NCBI GenBank assembly: GCA_950295325.1
Contig: OX485803.1
Location: 23,438,001-23,502,000 of the forward strand
Direction of reading: 5' to 3'
Source of the DNA: Polytrichum commune
Lineage: Eukaryota > Streptophyta > Polytrichopsida > Polytrichales > Polytrichaceae
Length of the DNA: 64,000 bases
Numbering within the stretch: position 1 is the first letter of the stretch; every line of letters begins with the position of its first letter. Of this stretch, positions 10,792 to 21,925 are shown one piece after another. The notes beneath the pieces are model-generated. The model searched no databases, had not been told where the DNA came from, and saw only the letters and a program-made list of their open reading frames with translations. Position numbers and translations under genes: made by a program.

Positions 10792-10813
10792 CCCAATTGC
10801 ACGTGCAATTGGG
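10792..10813. promoter_or_regulatory. 22-bp perfect palindrome centred on CACGTG
   Basis: CCCAATTGCACGTGCAATTG plus GG is a perfect palindrome whose centre is CACGTG, the plant G-box/bHLH-bZIP core. It lies 155 bp before the likely ORF1 start, and the flanks (TCTCCCC and GGGGGAGA) extend the potential pairing. It could be a protein-binding site or an RNA hairpin in the LINE leader. Confidence 0.45.
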
Positions 10814-10967
10814 AGGGGGAGATAAAAGCAATAAGCTAAAAACTTACCAACACACTAATAAGCATTATGCCCAACAGAAACTCAAAAACCACACTATTAC
10901 ACACAAAATTATATGCTCAAAACGCCATAACCTCATACTCACTATCGTCATAACCTGCAGAAACAAG

Positions 10968-12665
10968 ATGACAGGGCAAGGCAAAGGAAAAGGTGCTGCT
11001 AAAGACCTCACAAACAACCCAGACTTTGTGATGTTGGAAACGGACTCCCCACCACAAGGACACAAGAGAAACGGAGGAAGCAAAGCATCCTCGGGAGAAA
11101 AGAGAAGCAAATCAGCAACAAAAGACAAACCCCCGCAAGCACAAACTTTTTGGCTCGGATTTGAGGCAATGGAAAAGATCGCCATGGACGAAGGAACATC
11201 GCTGTGTTTTGAACCAGCACCCACTCATACCCTTGTGAAGAAAGGCTTGTATGAAAAAGAGGCCATTGAGCTCCTCAAAGCAGTATTTTCTTACCCCCAT
11301 GTTGGTCAAACTCTTTTCCCACTAACCCGCCCGGATGGTATAGAGGGGCAGCATTTCAATATAACCCAGCTCCCATTTGAGGTAGAAACAGACCCGGACA
11401 CCGGCCTCTCATATGACTACCATGTAGCTATCTATTTTTGAAAACCAAACCGGCAACACACCCATGAAGAAATCTTAGCATTGACACAAGCAAGATTGAG
11501 CAATATGAAAATCCCACTAGGGGATAAGATAGCTGAACCCATTGCAATCCTTTGCAAAAATGGCTCCGCAAGGCATTGGTTGGGCACAATTAAACTCCAC
11601 TTGAAAAACCCAGGTGTTGATGGCATAAACCTACTCAAAGGTGTTAGACCCTTTATCCTCACTTTGGATGACATCCAAACAGTTGGGAAAGTGTGCAAAA
11701 GCTACAACACCATAGCTAGGAACAATATGCTATCAGTAAAAATCAATAGCCCCTCTCTTGGGAACATCACGGGGCATGGACTTTTCAAAGAAGTAGTCAC
11801 AGAGAGCTTCAAAAGAGGACAAGAACTAGAGATCACGGGAGTACAAAAGAATACCGCCGAAACATGGGCATGGCTAGTAGCACCAACCCCCACACAAGCA
11901 GAGAAGATTGTAAAGTTCAAAGTTATTTTCCGCAATGAGATCATAGCACCCACCATCAAAACGGGAGAGAGACTCTCCATAACCCAATTGGCCAAAAAGA
12001 ATTGTTTGATGTTGGTTTTGCAAGGTTTGAAACTCACAAAGACAATGGAAGAAACGCTACACGAAATCAAAGAGGTTATGGGCCCCAAGAACATCTCCTC
12101 TAGTTTCTTCCCAAAACAACGCGACTACCTCCATAGCGGCTCAGTCAACATCGAATGCCTCAACCCAACGGTCTACCGGCAATTTGTCAACAAGACACAC
12201 AAGATCCACAACTCCCATGTCACCTTCACTCCACATCCAAAGAGCTTGGAAGGCACACTCCCACCAACAGAAGAACAACAAAAACAATTTGGATTTTGTG
12301 ACATCAACACCGCCCTTGTGAACACTCTAGAGGCCATTCAAAATGCACCAAGCACTCAAGGAAAACACACAAGGGGAGAAAAAGAAGTCATCACCGAACT
12401 CAAAGAAGAACTAAAGCTAGAATTGAAGAAAGAGTTGAAAGAGGAACTCACAATGGAATTCAAGGGAGAACTAGCAACACAAAAAGAAGACATCATCACC
12501 ACAGCAAACACCTACGCCCAAAGACTCAACTCCAACCTCCACGAAATAATGAGGAGACAAATGACAGAGATTTCCAAGGAAATCACACTAGCACTCACAG
12601 GTAATGTAGGAGGACCCGAACTCCTAACCTTACCACCCCCACCAAACAACCCGCCAAACATGTGA
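10968..12665 (+). pseudogene. LINE ORF1 protein, interrupted by one TGA
   Basis: The frame is continuous for 565 codons from ATG 10968 except for a TGA at 11439-11441 (codon 158), in a context (Y-F-stop-K-P-N) where a TGG tryptophan codon is the simplest ancestor. The frame is also open upstream to 10422, but that part has low-complexity codon use, so ATG 10968 was preferred. Residues about 5-55 are rich in K, R, G and S, like a nucleic-acid-binding or nuclear-localising tail. The centre is a mixed alpha/beta region I cannot assign to a family. Residues about 470-505 are a strongly charged Lys/Glu/Leu heptad region, probably a coiled coil for multimerisation, and the protein ends with a proline-rich tail. 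The expected role is an RNA-binding chaperone of the retrotransposon particle. Base composition is balanced, unlike the A/C-rich ORF2 downstream. Confidence 0.7.
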
Positions 12666-13320
12666 AGAAAAACAACCCCACAATAACACCAAAGTATCTT
12701 ACTCCAAAACCCCGCCACCTCATAGCATTACTTAATGCTAAAACAATAAAACAACAAAAAAAAAAAAAACCAAAAGAAAACCCACTCCACCAAAAAAGAA
12801 ATAAAAAAGAAGCATTTCTTAATGCTCACACACAAATTAAACTAAAACAAAACAAAAAAGTCAAATCAAAAAAAAAAAAAAGGCCCAAAGAGCTTTAAAA
12901 AACTCTCTAATGCCTTTACCCAAATAAAACAAACAAACAACAAAACAAAACAACAAACATCTCTAAAAACTTACCACCTCATAGCATTAATTAATGCTAA
13001 ACCAATAAAACAACAAAACAACAACAAAAATATACCAAAAGAAAACTCATCCCACCAAAAAAATAAAAAGAAAACATCTCTTATAAAACATACACAAATT
13101 AAACTAAAACAACAAAAAAGAATATATATATATATAAACCAAAACCAAATAAAAAAGACCCAAAGAAACCTAAACAAAAAACACCTCATAACATCTATAC
13201 ACAAATAAAACAAACAACAAATAACAAAACAAAACAAAACTCACACATAAGCACAAAACCTACAAACAAATATGAAATGGTAAAAATAAGGAAAACAAAA
13301 GAAACACCCATAAAACTAAA
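12666..13320 (+). repeat. A/C-rich spacer with 260-bp tandem duplication
   Basis: The stretch starting CACCTCATAGCATTA at about 12717 recurs at about 12977 with the same downstream order (ACCAAAAGAAAAC, CACAAATTAAACTAAAAC). Each copy starts with a short hairpin, AGCATTACTTAATGCT in the first and the perfect palindrome AGCATTAATTAATGCT in the second. The plus strand is almost free of G and T apart from these words. No protein is supportable; this is probably the inter-ORF leader of the LINE. Confidence 0.65.
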
Positions 13321-13689
13321 AAAATGTCCAAAACTAAAAACATACAAAATATTGATAATAAAACTAGAAACACAACACACACCACTCAAATAATAAGAAT
13401 AATAATAAGAGAGAACCACACAAAACCTTCAAAAAAACCCCAAAAACATCAAAATAAAAATGGAAAAAACCCAAAACTTCTAAAACGAGCTCGGCCTCCC
13501 GGCCTCGCCCAAAATCTAAAGAAGAAGGTAAAAAACATAATACAAAACCAATACAACACCACACACACCAAAAAACAAACATATAAACCAAACATCAAAC
13601 ACCCAACTCACAAGATTAAAATAAATCCCCAAACAAATAAAAAGCAAATCAAAATAAAAAACAAAAAAACAAAAACACAAAACCCTACC

Positions 13690-13758
13690 ATGAACCTCAC
13701 ACCCCCACTACACCTATTACTAATATGCGGCGAAGACATAGAAACCAATCAAGACCCC
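13690..13758 (+). other. Decayed 2A-like motif, duplication unit 1
   Basis: ATG at 13690 opens a 23-residue leader ending L-L-L-I-C-G-E-D-I-E-T-N-Q-D-P. It aligns with the intact motif of unit 2, but N-P-G-P has become N-Q-D-P. In known 2A peptides the N-P-G-P core is required for ribosome skipping, so this copy should be inactive. The methionine just upstream is kept here but lost in unit 2. Confidence 0.7.
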
Positions 13759-14566
13759 ATGCCTAATATCTTACAGGCACAATCACCCGCACACAAAAAA
13801 AGAAATAGAGTATACTATATAACATGTACAACCAAACTAAAACCTAAAAACTATCACCTAGCAAAACAAATCTCCCCTAACATAGACCCAACACACCCGG
13901 AACACCAAAGCACAATCACCAATCACCCACACCTTGCAAGACACATCTATAATCAACAACACCCCACCTCACGCATCCTATACGCAATAATCACTATAAA
14001 CCCAAGAACCGAGACATGCGACCACCTATTATCACAAACCATAGAACCAAAACAAAATAAAAATGAACCAAAAAACTTTAAACAAAAAATAACCCTTAGC
14101 ACCTTCACCCAAACAAAACAAACAACAAGCAACAAAACAAAACACCAAACACCACCACAACCAAACATAAGTACAAAAACTACAAACGAATATGTAAATA
14201 AGAAAAAGATAAACAAAAGAAACCCCTATAAAACTAAAAACACATCCAAAACCAAAAACATACAAAACACACACAATAATAAAACTTATAACACAACCCA
14301 CACCACTCAAAAAATAAAATACCACAAAAATCCCACGAAAAAACCCCGAAAACACCAAAACAAAAAAACAAAAAATCCAAAACACCTAAAACGAGCTCGG
14401 CCTCCCGGCCTCGCCCAAAATTCAAAAAAGAACAAAACAAACATCATCCAAAACCACTATAACATCACACACACCAACAAGCACTCGCATAAACCAAAAA
14501 TCAAAAACTTACCTCATAAAACAAAATTAAAATCCACGAAAAATAAAAAACGAATTAAAACAATAA

Positions 14567-17500
14567 ATAAATTTTAAAAAAGCAAAAAAGCAAAACCCTA
14601 CCAAAAAACTCACCCTCTCATTTAAACTATTACTAATACGAGGAGGAGACATTGAAACCAACCCAGGACCCATGCCTAATATCTTACATGCACACCCACC
14701 CGCACACAAAAATAAAAGCAAAATATACTTTACAGAATGCACAATCAAACTGAAACCTGAGTACCACCACTTAGCAAAACAATTTTCCCCCAACATAAAC
14801 CCAACACACCCAGAGCACCCAAGCACAATCACCAAATACCCACATCTTGCAAGATACATCCAACAAAATCAACACCACCCACCCCCACGCATACTATACG
14901 CACTCATCACCACAATTGGCCCAATAATAGAAACATGCAACCACCTATTAATACAAACTCCAGAACCAGACTGGACAACAACAGTATTAGAACGAATGGC
15001 CTTACTACAGAACCCACCTGGAAGACACATTTTAACCACACACCCATACACACAATTCATACAAACAAACCAAAACATCATTAATCCACCTGCCACCATA
15101 CATAAAGACATATATAATTTCATCAAACAAAATGAACCACTAAATATACAAATTATGAAAAATAAATTCCCATTTTTACCAGACAAATTACTCACAGAAT
15201 CACTAAAATGCAAAGAACCACTACAAGAATATTCCCACACCCCACCACTATCCAACACAAATCCATCACGCCCCCAAGAGACCCAAACAACAACACAAAG
15301 CACAAACATCATTACATGGAATGCATCATCACTAAACACTGCCCTACCAAACCTACACCAACTCATATCAAACAACCCTGCACTTATTACCATACAAGAA
15401 ACTAAACTAACAGCAACAAAATCCACAAAATTTATACAAAATTTATTCCCACAATATAAACTAATATTTAATAATACACATGCATTAACAAGGTGCATGC
15501 AACAAAGAATACCATATACACCTGCAAGAGGAGGACTCCTCACACTCATAAACAAAAAATATGCATATCCCGGAAACATCACCAAAATACCTACTCCAGC
15601 AGAAATATCCTCATACCTACAAATAATAGAAATAAACAATAGACCCCTACAACCATGGCTAATAATACACATTTACATGCCATCACATGAAGATGACGCA
15701 AGAAATATACCAATGATACAACAAAACATAATACAACAAACCACAAACCACACAAACCACATACACATCTTATGCGGAGACTTTAATAGAGATATAGCCC
15801 TAATAGGAAGACAAAATGAACACACCACAACACCACCACAAGCCGAAGATATAGAATGGCGCACGTTTACGGATAACCTCCAACTCACATATTTCCCCAC
15901 AAACAACCCATACTCCAGACAAGGTGGCCAAAACTACAACCAAACTAGCCTAATAGATGGATATTACATAAAAACACCTAACAATGCCCTATACACATCA
16001 ACCACAAACAACGATCACAACCTAAACTCAGACCACTCACCAATATCATTACACATTCCACCAAATACACTACTAGCCCGATGCATGCCTACAACAACAG
16101 ATAAACCAACAAGGATATTAAACCCCATACCACAAGAAAATATAGAAAAATTCAAAACAAAATTCTTTGAAGAAAACTCACTCCAGATCAATGAACTCAC
16201 AAACATGCTAACGAACAATCAAATAACAGACGAACAATGGAAAGATGCTTGCACAGAATTAGACCTACTGATACAGAAAATCTCAGATAAAATTCAAGAA
16301 ACTTGTAATGCACCACCCATCCCAAACCTCACAAACCGTACGACACAACAAGGAGGCTTCCTACCAAGAAAACTCCAAAAAAAATGGAAAAAACACCAAC
16401 ACACATACCACATAATAAGGAAAGCAATACACCTCACAAAAACTTCACCAACATGGCGAACACACCCAATAATAGAAGAACTAAACCACATCCATGTCAC
16501 CATCCCACTCCCCCCAAACCAAGAAACCAATCAACAAGAATGGATTACCACCATAGCACAAATAGCGAAAAACGCAAACATACAAGCCCGTAAAATTACT
16601 ACAAAATACACCCAAGAATGTATTAAAAAAAACAATTTCCAAATATAGGCAATTATATGAAAAGAACCCAAAAAAAATTAACAAAAAAGTCTTCAAAAAC
16701 CAGGAAGTACCCCCACTAGACTGCATCACCAACGAACATAACAATATAGTTACAAACCCTATAGACATAGCCATTGAAATCCACAAACAACAGTCAATCA
16801 GTAACAAACCAACAGTACTAACATGCTACTACCAACCAGAACACACACCAAAGTGCACTTGTGGAGTTAGACAATACTCATGGCACGATCTAGACGGATT
16901 TGTTATTGACAAAAGAGAAACCCCACAAACCCCATTACATAAATATCTTGATAAAATAACATATGACACTTGCTTAAAACACCTAGCAAATAACAAAACA
17001 CCCGGCCCCGATAAAATCCCAAACACAATTCTAAAAAACATGCCAGAAAGCTTCTACAAATTACTTTTCTTGTTTTTCTCACAATGCTACAAACAAAAAT
17101 AAATCCCAGCATCATGGAAAACAAGCCTAATCATATTAATATACAAAAGGAGACCCTTCACAACTATCAAACCATAGACCAATAGCACTCGCAAATACAA
17201 TTTCCAAACTCTTCACAAGCACTTTAACATTCATACTATCCGCATACGAAGAAAAATACCAAATTCTACACGATAGCCAAGAGGGATTCAGAGCAGAAAG
17301 AAGCACCTCAAGACAACTCCAACTTCTTATAGCCGTATTGGAAGACGCAAGACTTACCAACCAAGATATATACCTATTATATATAGACTTCAAGAATGCA
17401 TTCGGTTCTCTAGACCATGCAAGACTATTAGCTATAATGAAAGACCTAAGATACCCTAAAGACGCCGTAACTCTAATAGGAAACATCTATTCCAACTCCA

Positions 17501-20500
17501 ACACCATATTCACCGGAGAACACTTTGGAAAAACAAAACCAATACCAATACAAAGAGGCACGATACAAGGAGACACACTAAGCCCATATCTTTTCCTAAT
17601 ATTTCTTGAACCCCTACTAAGATGGCTACAAAAAGGGAAAAATGGATATACATTTGGCACATCTAAACTAACAATCAACTCAGCAGCATACGCAAACGAC
17701 TTAGCAACCATCACAAACAATCTACACTCGATACAAACCCAGCTAAATAAACTAGATAAATACTGTGAATGAGCAGGAATGGACTTGGGTGTACAAAAAT
17801 GTGCCATCACTGGATGCCCAAACAAATCCAAAACAAAACCCGAGACATTCAAAACCATAATTCAAACCCAAAATATCAAATATAGAAACCAACCACTCCC
17901 AGTATTACACCAAAACGAACCATATGTATACCTAGGCATACAACTTGTACCATCACTAAAATGGAAACTTCAAACACACATCACGCTAACCAAAATAATA
18001 AATCAATGCAAACAATTAACAAACTGCCCAGCTGCAATCAAACAAAAAATCAACATGGTAGAAACTGTCATCAGAGCAGGAATAGCCTACAGCTTCTACG
18101 CAGTCCCATACTCCTTACCAACAATAAAAAAATTAGACAAAAAAATAATTGGAATCCAAAAAATAATATGTGGCTTACCAAAATGCACAGCAAACGTAAT
18201 AACCCAATTGCCACATAATTTATTTGGACTAGAAGCCTTTTCATTAAAAAATGCCTACCTAAGATGTATTAGTGAACAACTTAGAAATGCACTAAACGAC
18301 CCCGGAAGACTAGGTATAATTTACAAAGGACTCACACAACATATACTAGCTAAATACGGAGGAGCAGAAAATATACCTAGAATCAAATACCAGGACTGCA
18401 CCAGATCGCCTATAACACGAACATTATTTCTTATGAAAAAAGAAGGAGGAGCTCATCTCAAAAGCATAGAACAAAATTTCCAGCTCCATATGACAGAATT
18501 AGAACAAGAATGGAGAACACAAGCCACAATAGAACTATCACAACTAAACCCACAGCTATCTCTGAAACTACTACATAAACTATTAACTCATAACATACAA
18601 AAGGTGAAACATATCTCCCTTCCCAACGGTACAAACCTAATGTCACCAAAAGACTTCCAAACCTACTATAAAACCCCAACGAAACTAGAAAAAAATGCAT
18701 TACATATAGCGGAACAGCTGTTCTGCCACCCAAGCTGCAACCAAAACTGCTCCAACCCATGTAACATGCACCTACAAACCCGCACACTCAAAACAAAATA
18801 CACATCAGATAATAGAGAACTAACACCTAGAACACATGATAACCCCCTACCGACAATACTACCACAACAAGCACAACATCCCAACCCACCCTCCAACATA
18901 AAAAATAATCCACTCAACTTCCCCATAAATATTATACTAAATCATAAATGAAATGAAATAAAAGATAAATATAAAATAACAAAACAATACAACACGTACT
19001 TATGCCGATGGTCACTTGAAAACAACATAAAATATGACAAATGGATGCCACAAGATGAACTATTCCCGCCAAACCACCCCACAGTAATAGAACACAACAT
19101 TAAGCTACTAAAAGAATACTACACAAAACACCAACACAATTACTACAAAAACATTATACACACACATTTCACCCCTGTACAATCTAAAGATACAAGATTC
19201 ATACCAACACCAATGATATTACCACACATTCAAATCTCTATAATAGAGTGCAACCCAGAAAAAGACATCACCACTACGTCAAACACTATACAAACACAAA
19301 ACGAAGTAACACACATATACGAAAACACGGGAAAACACCTCATCACCATCCCAACCACTAGACTAAAATGGCTATGGCAACAATACAACAAAGACACTTA
19401 CAACACGCATGGATTAGTACCCCCTACCCAATCATTTGAAACTGAAATAGTATGGCTCTACCAAAGATACAACTATAAAACACAAAAAAAAAACCCACTA
19501 AGAGCATCACAACACACTCTCCCACAAAATCTCATCGACTCCATCACAAAAACATTCAATATCTCACAATCATACTTCTCCTCACCAATAACATGCTCTA
19601 CACACCTCACACAATACTACTCCCCATTTGCAAGAGACAAAATATTTGGATCACTTGGCACCGCCTTCCAACATAAATGGAATGGAATTGGCTATGCCCA
19701 CCCACATAACGAGGAAATGGCCCAACAAGCAATACACTGGGCAAGGCTGGCAGCCAAAAACGACTCAAACACCATCATATTCCTAGTCATCCCGGACATT
19801 AATTGGTACCAAAATTACTCACCACATACCGGCCCATTCCCTGACACACACGTTCTAGCCCATTTTACCGCAGGTACCATTACATACGACGAACCAACAA
19901 ACCCCCAAGCCAACAACAAACCACGGATAGAGCCATTAGCAATACACTTATACTGCATCCACCACCAAACCCAAAACATTGGCACAACCAACGAAATAAA
20001 CACAATCAAAACAATAATAGATAACCTACAAATAACATAATACCACATACAAAAAGCCCCACCCACACCCCAGAACACACCAGTAAATAAAAACGTCAAA
20101 TGGAATAAATTACTCTACCCACCCCATAACAACCCATCGAATATACATACACCGCCATTACCAAACTATGAAACAAACACTACGTTAAAATTCCCACCAC
20201 AATACAGCTACTACACCGACGGCTCCTTTGTCCCACCCAGACAAGATAACGATAGACACTGGAAAAAAAAAAAAGCAAGGTATGGAATTTACAACCCCAC
20301 AAAAGAAGAAATACAAATATCAAAAAGACTACCCGGACTACAAACGAGCTTTAGGGCCGAACTAATGGCCATTCACAAAACACTTAGACTACTTACCACC
20401 AAGTATCCAAACGAACCAACACACATCTTCACTGACTGTCTCAACTGCTTATACGTACTCAACACACAAATAAAACACCCAACCCAACATAACAATCATG

Positions 20501-21663
20501 CCGATAAAACCATATTAAAAGATATGGTAGAAATGTTAAAAAACCGAACACAACCCACCACCGTATACAAAGTCAAAGCACATTCAAACATTGAAGGCAA
20601 CGAAAAAGCAGACCAACTTGCAAAAAACGGAGCCAAAAAAAGATACAGGTTTGCTCGTAAAACATACGAATTTGCACATACCACACCATACTACTTCCAA
20701 AAAGACACATGGCCCGGACCAAACAAACGACCAAACAAAGGACCTGTTAGATGTCTAGATACATACATCACTAAACATGACCGCGAAAATAACCTAGAAA
20801 TAATGGCAGAACAATTCCCCAACATTAGTAAATGGACAATGAACCTAGACATAGATAATGAAATATCCAATAATTTTTGGTCTAACCCGACAATAATTGA
20901 TTCACAAAAAACAACCCTACTAAAATTCCGAACAAGACAATACATGGATAACGCTAGAAAACAACTATTTTTTGGAATTGAAAGATTCCCATCTATCACA
21001 TGTCCGATCTGCAACTCTCCGGAGGCAGATACATGGCTCCATGTACTCTTAAAATGCAATCAACACCACATACACGCCCTTAGAACTAAAAGACACAACA
21101 AAACAGTATGGGAACTCAGAAAACTAATCTTATCATCACATAAATCAAGATGCTACACCCTCATGAATGCAGGAACATTTAACAACAATCCACAAGAGAA
21201 CATAGTCCCAGGATGGCTCCTTCCCTGCACATGTGAACAACAAAGATGCCATTGTAACGCTAGATTCAAACCCGACCTCCTGTGTATTAAAGGACTCCCA
21301 CACCAAAGTACACCACCATCACACACAACGGACAACCTCACGATACAATTTATTGAATTCACATATACAAACGACAGATTTATACAAGATACAATTAACA
21401 ATAAAATTCAAAAATACCAACCACTAATTAATGACATCACCCAAAATGGATGGAAAGTAGACCCACTAATAGTAATTGTGGCGGGAGCTAGAGGCACCAC
21501 GCACGCCCCGTCAATGAAACAACTCGAAAAAAAATTCAAAATATCAGAAACTTCGATCCAAAACACATTCAAAACAATAAACATTATTGCCATACAATAT
21601 GCAGGCTCAATCATTTTACACAAAAGGCAAATAGAAAACAACCAATCAATCCCAATAGAATAA
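14567..21663 (+). pseudogene. LINE ORF2: AP endonuclease, reverse transcriptase, RNase H and C-terminal region
   Basis: The frame spans about 2,365 codons with lesions. Order: 2A motif; low-complexity N-terminal region; AP endonuclease (15298-16068) with TWNASSL, IQETKL, GDFNRD, LIDGYY and SDHSP all present; an RT thumb/palm region (about 16960-17960) with NKTPGPDKIP, NHRPIALANT, QEGFRAERST, YIDFKNAF, RGTIQGDTLSP, YANDLA and YLG; a Cys/His cluster CHPSCNQNCSNPCNMH near 18722; RNase H (about 20208-20640) with YYTDGSF, FRAELMAI, FTDCLN and KVKAHS..GNEKAD; a CPIC..H..C finger near 21001; and a C-terminal region with FKPDLLC and IEFTYTND. Lesions: frameshifts in A-runs near 16630 and 17146; stops at 17100 (TAA), 17770 (TGA), 18949 (TGA), 20038 (TAA); and the first aspartate of the RT YxDD box changed to Asn (17695). 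Its job would be target-primed reverse transcription of the element. Confidence 0.85.
14627..14671 (+). other. Canonical 2A-like ribosome-skipping motif in LINE ORF2
   Basis: The frame reads L-L-L-I-R-G-G-D-I-E-T-N-P-G-P, with the core D-I-E-T-N-P-G-P at 14648-14671, immediately before Met-Pro-Asn-Ile at 14672. It fits the 2A consensus D(V/I)ExNPGP preceded by a hydrophobic, Leu-rich run and Gly. In 2A peptides the ribosome fails to form the Gly-Pro bond, releasing the upstream peptide and continuing on the downstream protein. The reading frame is open from 14567 through the motif into ORF2, with no ATG between 14567 and 14672; the homologous ATG in unit 1 is at 13690. 2A-like sequences are known in some non-LTR elements, for example trypanosome L1Tc and sea urchin STR elements. 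Activity here is inferred from motif match. Confidence 0.85.
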
Positions 21664-21676
21664 AAGTTAAAAGCAT

Positions 21677-21718
21677 AAATAATAATAATAATAATATATA
21701 TATATATATATATATATA
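21677..21718 (+). repeat. LINE 3' tail, (AAT)n then (TA)n microsatellite
   Basis: The ORF2 stop at 21661-21663 is followed after a few bases by AAT repeats grading into TA repeats. Several LINE clades end in short tandem repeats instead of poly(A). The tail is shared with the 3' end of the opposite-strand SINE, so the exact border between the two is unclear. Confidence 0.65.
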
Positions 21719-21721
21719 AAC

Positions 21722-21925
21722 ATTTTATTACACAGATATAGCCAATAGCTCAGGAAGGCGGGGACAAGCGGGTTGGTTGGTACAATTTTCCTGCCTATGA
21801 TAACTCACTAGCAGCACCAAGTCATGTATAACACTACTAAACGATCAGACGGACCCAACGAGAATCGAACCCGGACCGCCTTATAGTGTTACAAACAAAC
21901 TTCCTCAACCAACCAAGGAAACATA
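21722..21925 (-). mobile_element. tRNA-derived SINE, about 200 bp
   Basis: On the minus strand TTGGTTGGTTGAGGAAG resembles a polymerase III A box and GGGTTCGATTCTCG is a near-perfect B box. Their spacing (A box at 21903-21915, B box at 21862-21871) fits a tRNA-like head. The body ends with CTATATCTGTGTAATAAAATG at the TA-rich tail. The tRNA of origin cannot be named. The tail-to-tail position with the LINE suggests both used the same AT-rich target, or that the SINE shares tail features with a LINE partner. Confidence 0.7.

Larger units (their letters stand above)
13155..14960 (+). repeat. Tandem duplication (about 906 bp) of the ORF2 leader and N-terminus
   Basis: Two units lie in direct orientation. 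The GC-rich marker CGAGCTCGGCCTCCCGGCCT occurs at 13486 and 14392, 906 bp apart, and the ATG-Pro-Asn-Ile start occurs at 13759 and 14672, 913 bp apart. Both units encode about 90 residues of the same N-terminal protein region (PNIL, HLAKQ, NPTHPEH/DPTHPEH, HLAR, RILYA, ETC..HLL). In unit 1 the frame then runs back into spacer-like sequence. Unit 2 continues into the endonuclease. The frame of unit 1 is continuous from 13324 to 14577. Confidence 0.8.
8880..21720 (+). mobile_element. Large non-LTR retrotransposon (LINE) with 2A-like motif, degenerate copy
   Basis: A single plus-strand element is inferred from the order of parts: tandem 5' monomers, ORF1 with a coiled coil, an A/C-rich duplicated spacer, ORF2 with AP endonuclease, reverse transcriptase and RNase H, and a 3' AAT/TA tail instead of LTRs. 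The 5' boundary is uncertain; it could lie a few hundred bases either side of 8880. No target duplication could be identified. ORF2 alone spans about 7.1 kb, very large for a plant LINE. In-frame stops, two frameshifts and a substituted catalytic residue show that this copy is dead, though the reading frames remain readable enough for the insertion to be fairly recent. The clade is unclear; RNase H plus AP endonuclease excludes the simplest RTE-like layout. Confidence 0.8.

Noticed and set aside
12971-14859. Several minus-strand frames of 70-120 codons with hydrophobic, Phe/Val-rich translations over the LINE
   Set aside because: They are the antisense of an A/C-rich plus strand, whose complement T/G-rich codons always look hydrophobic; they have no motif and lie over assigned LINE parts.
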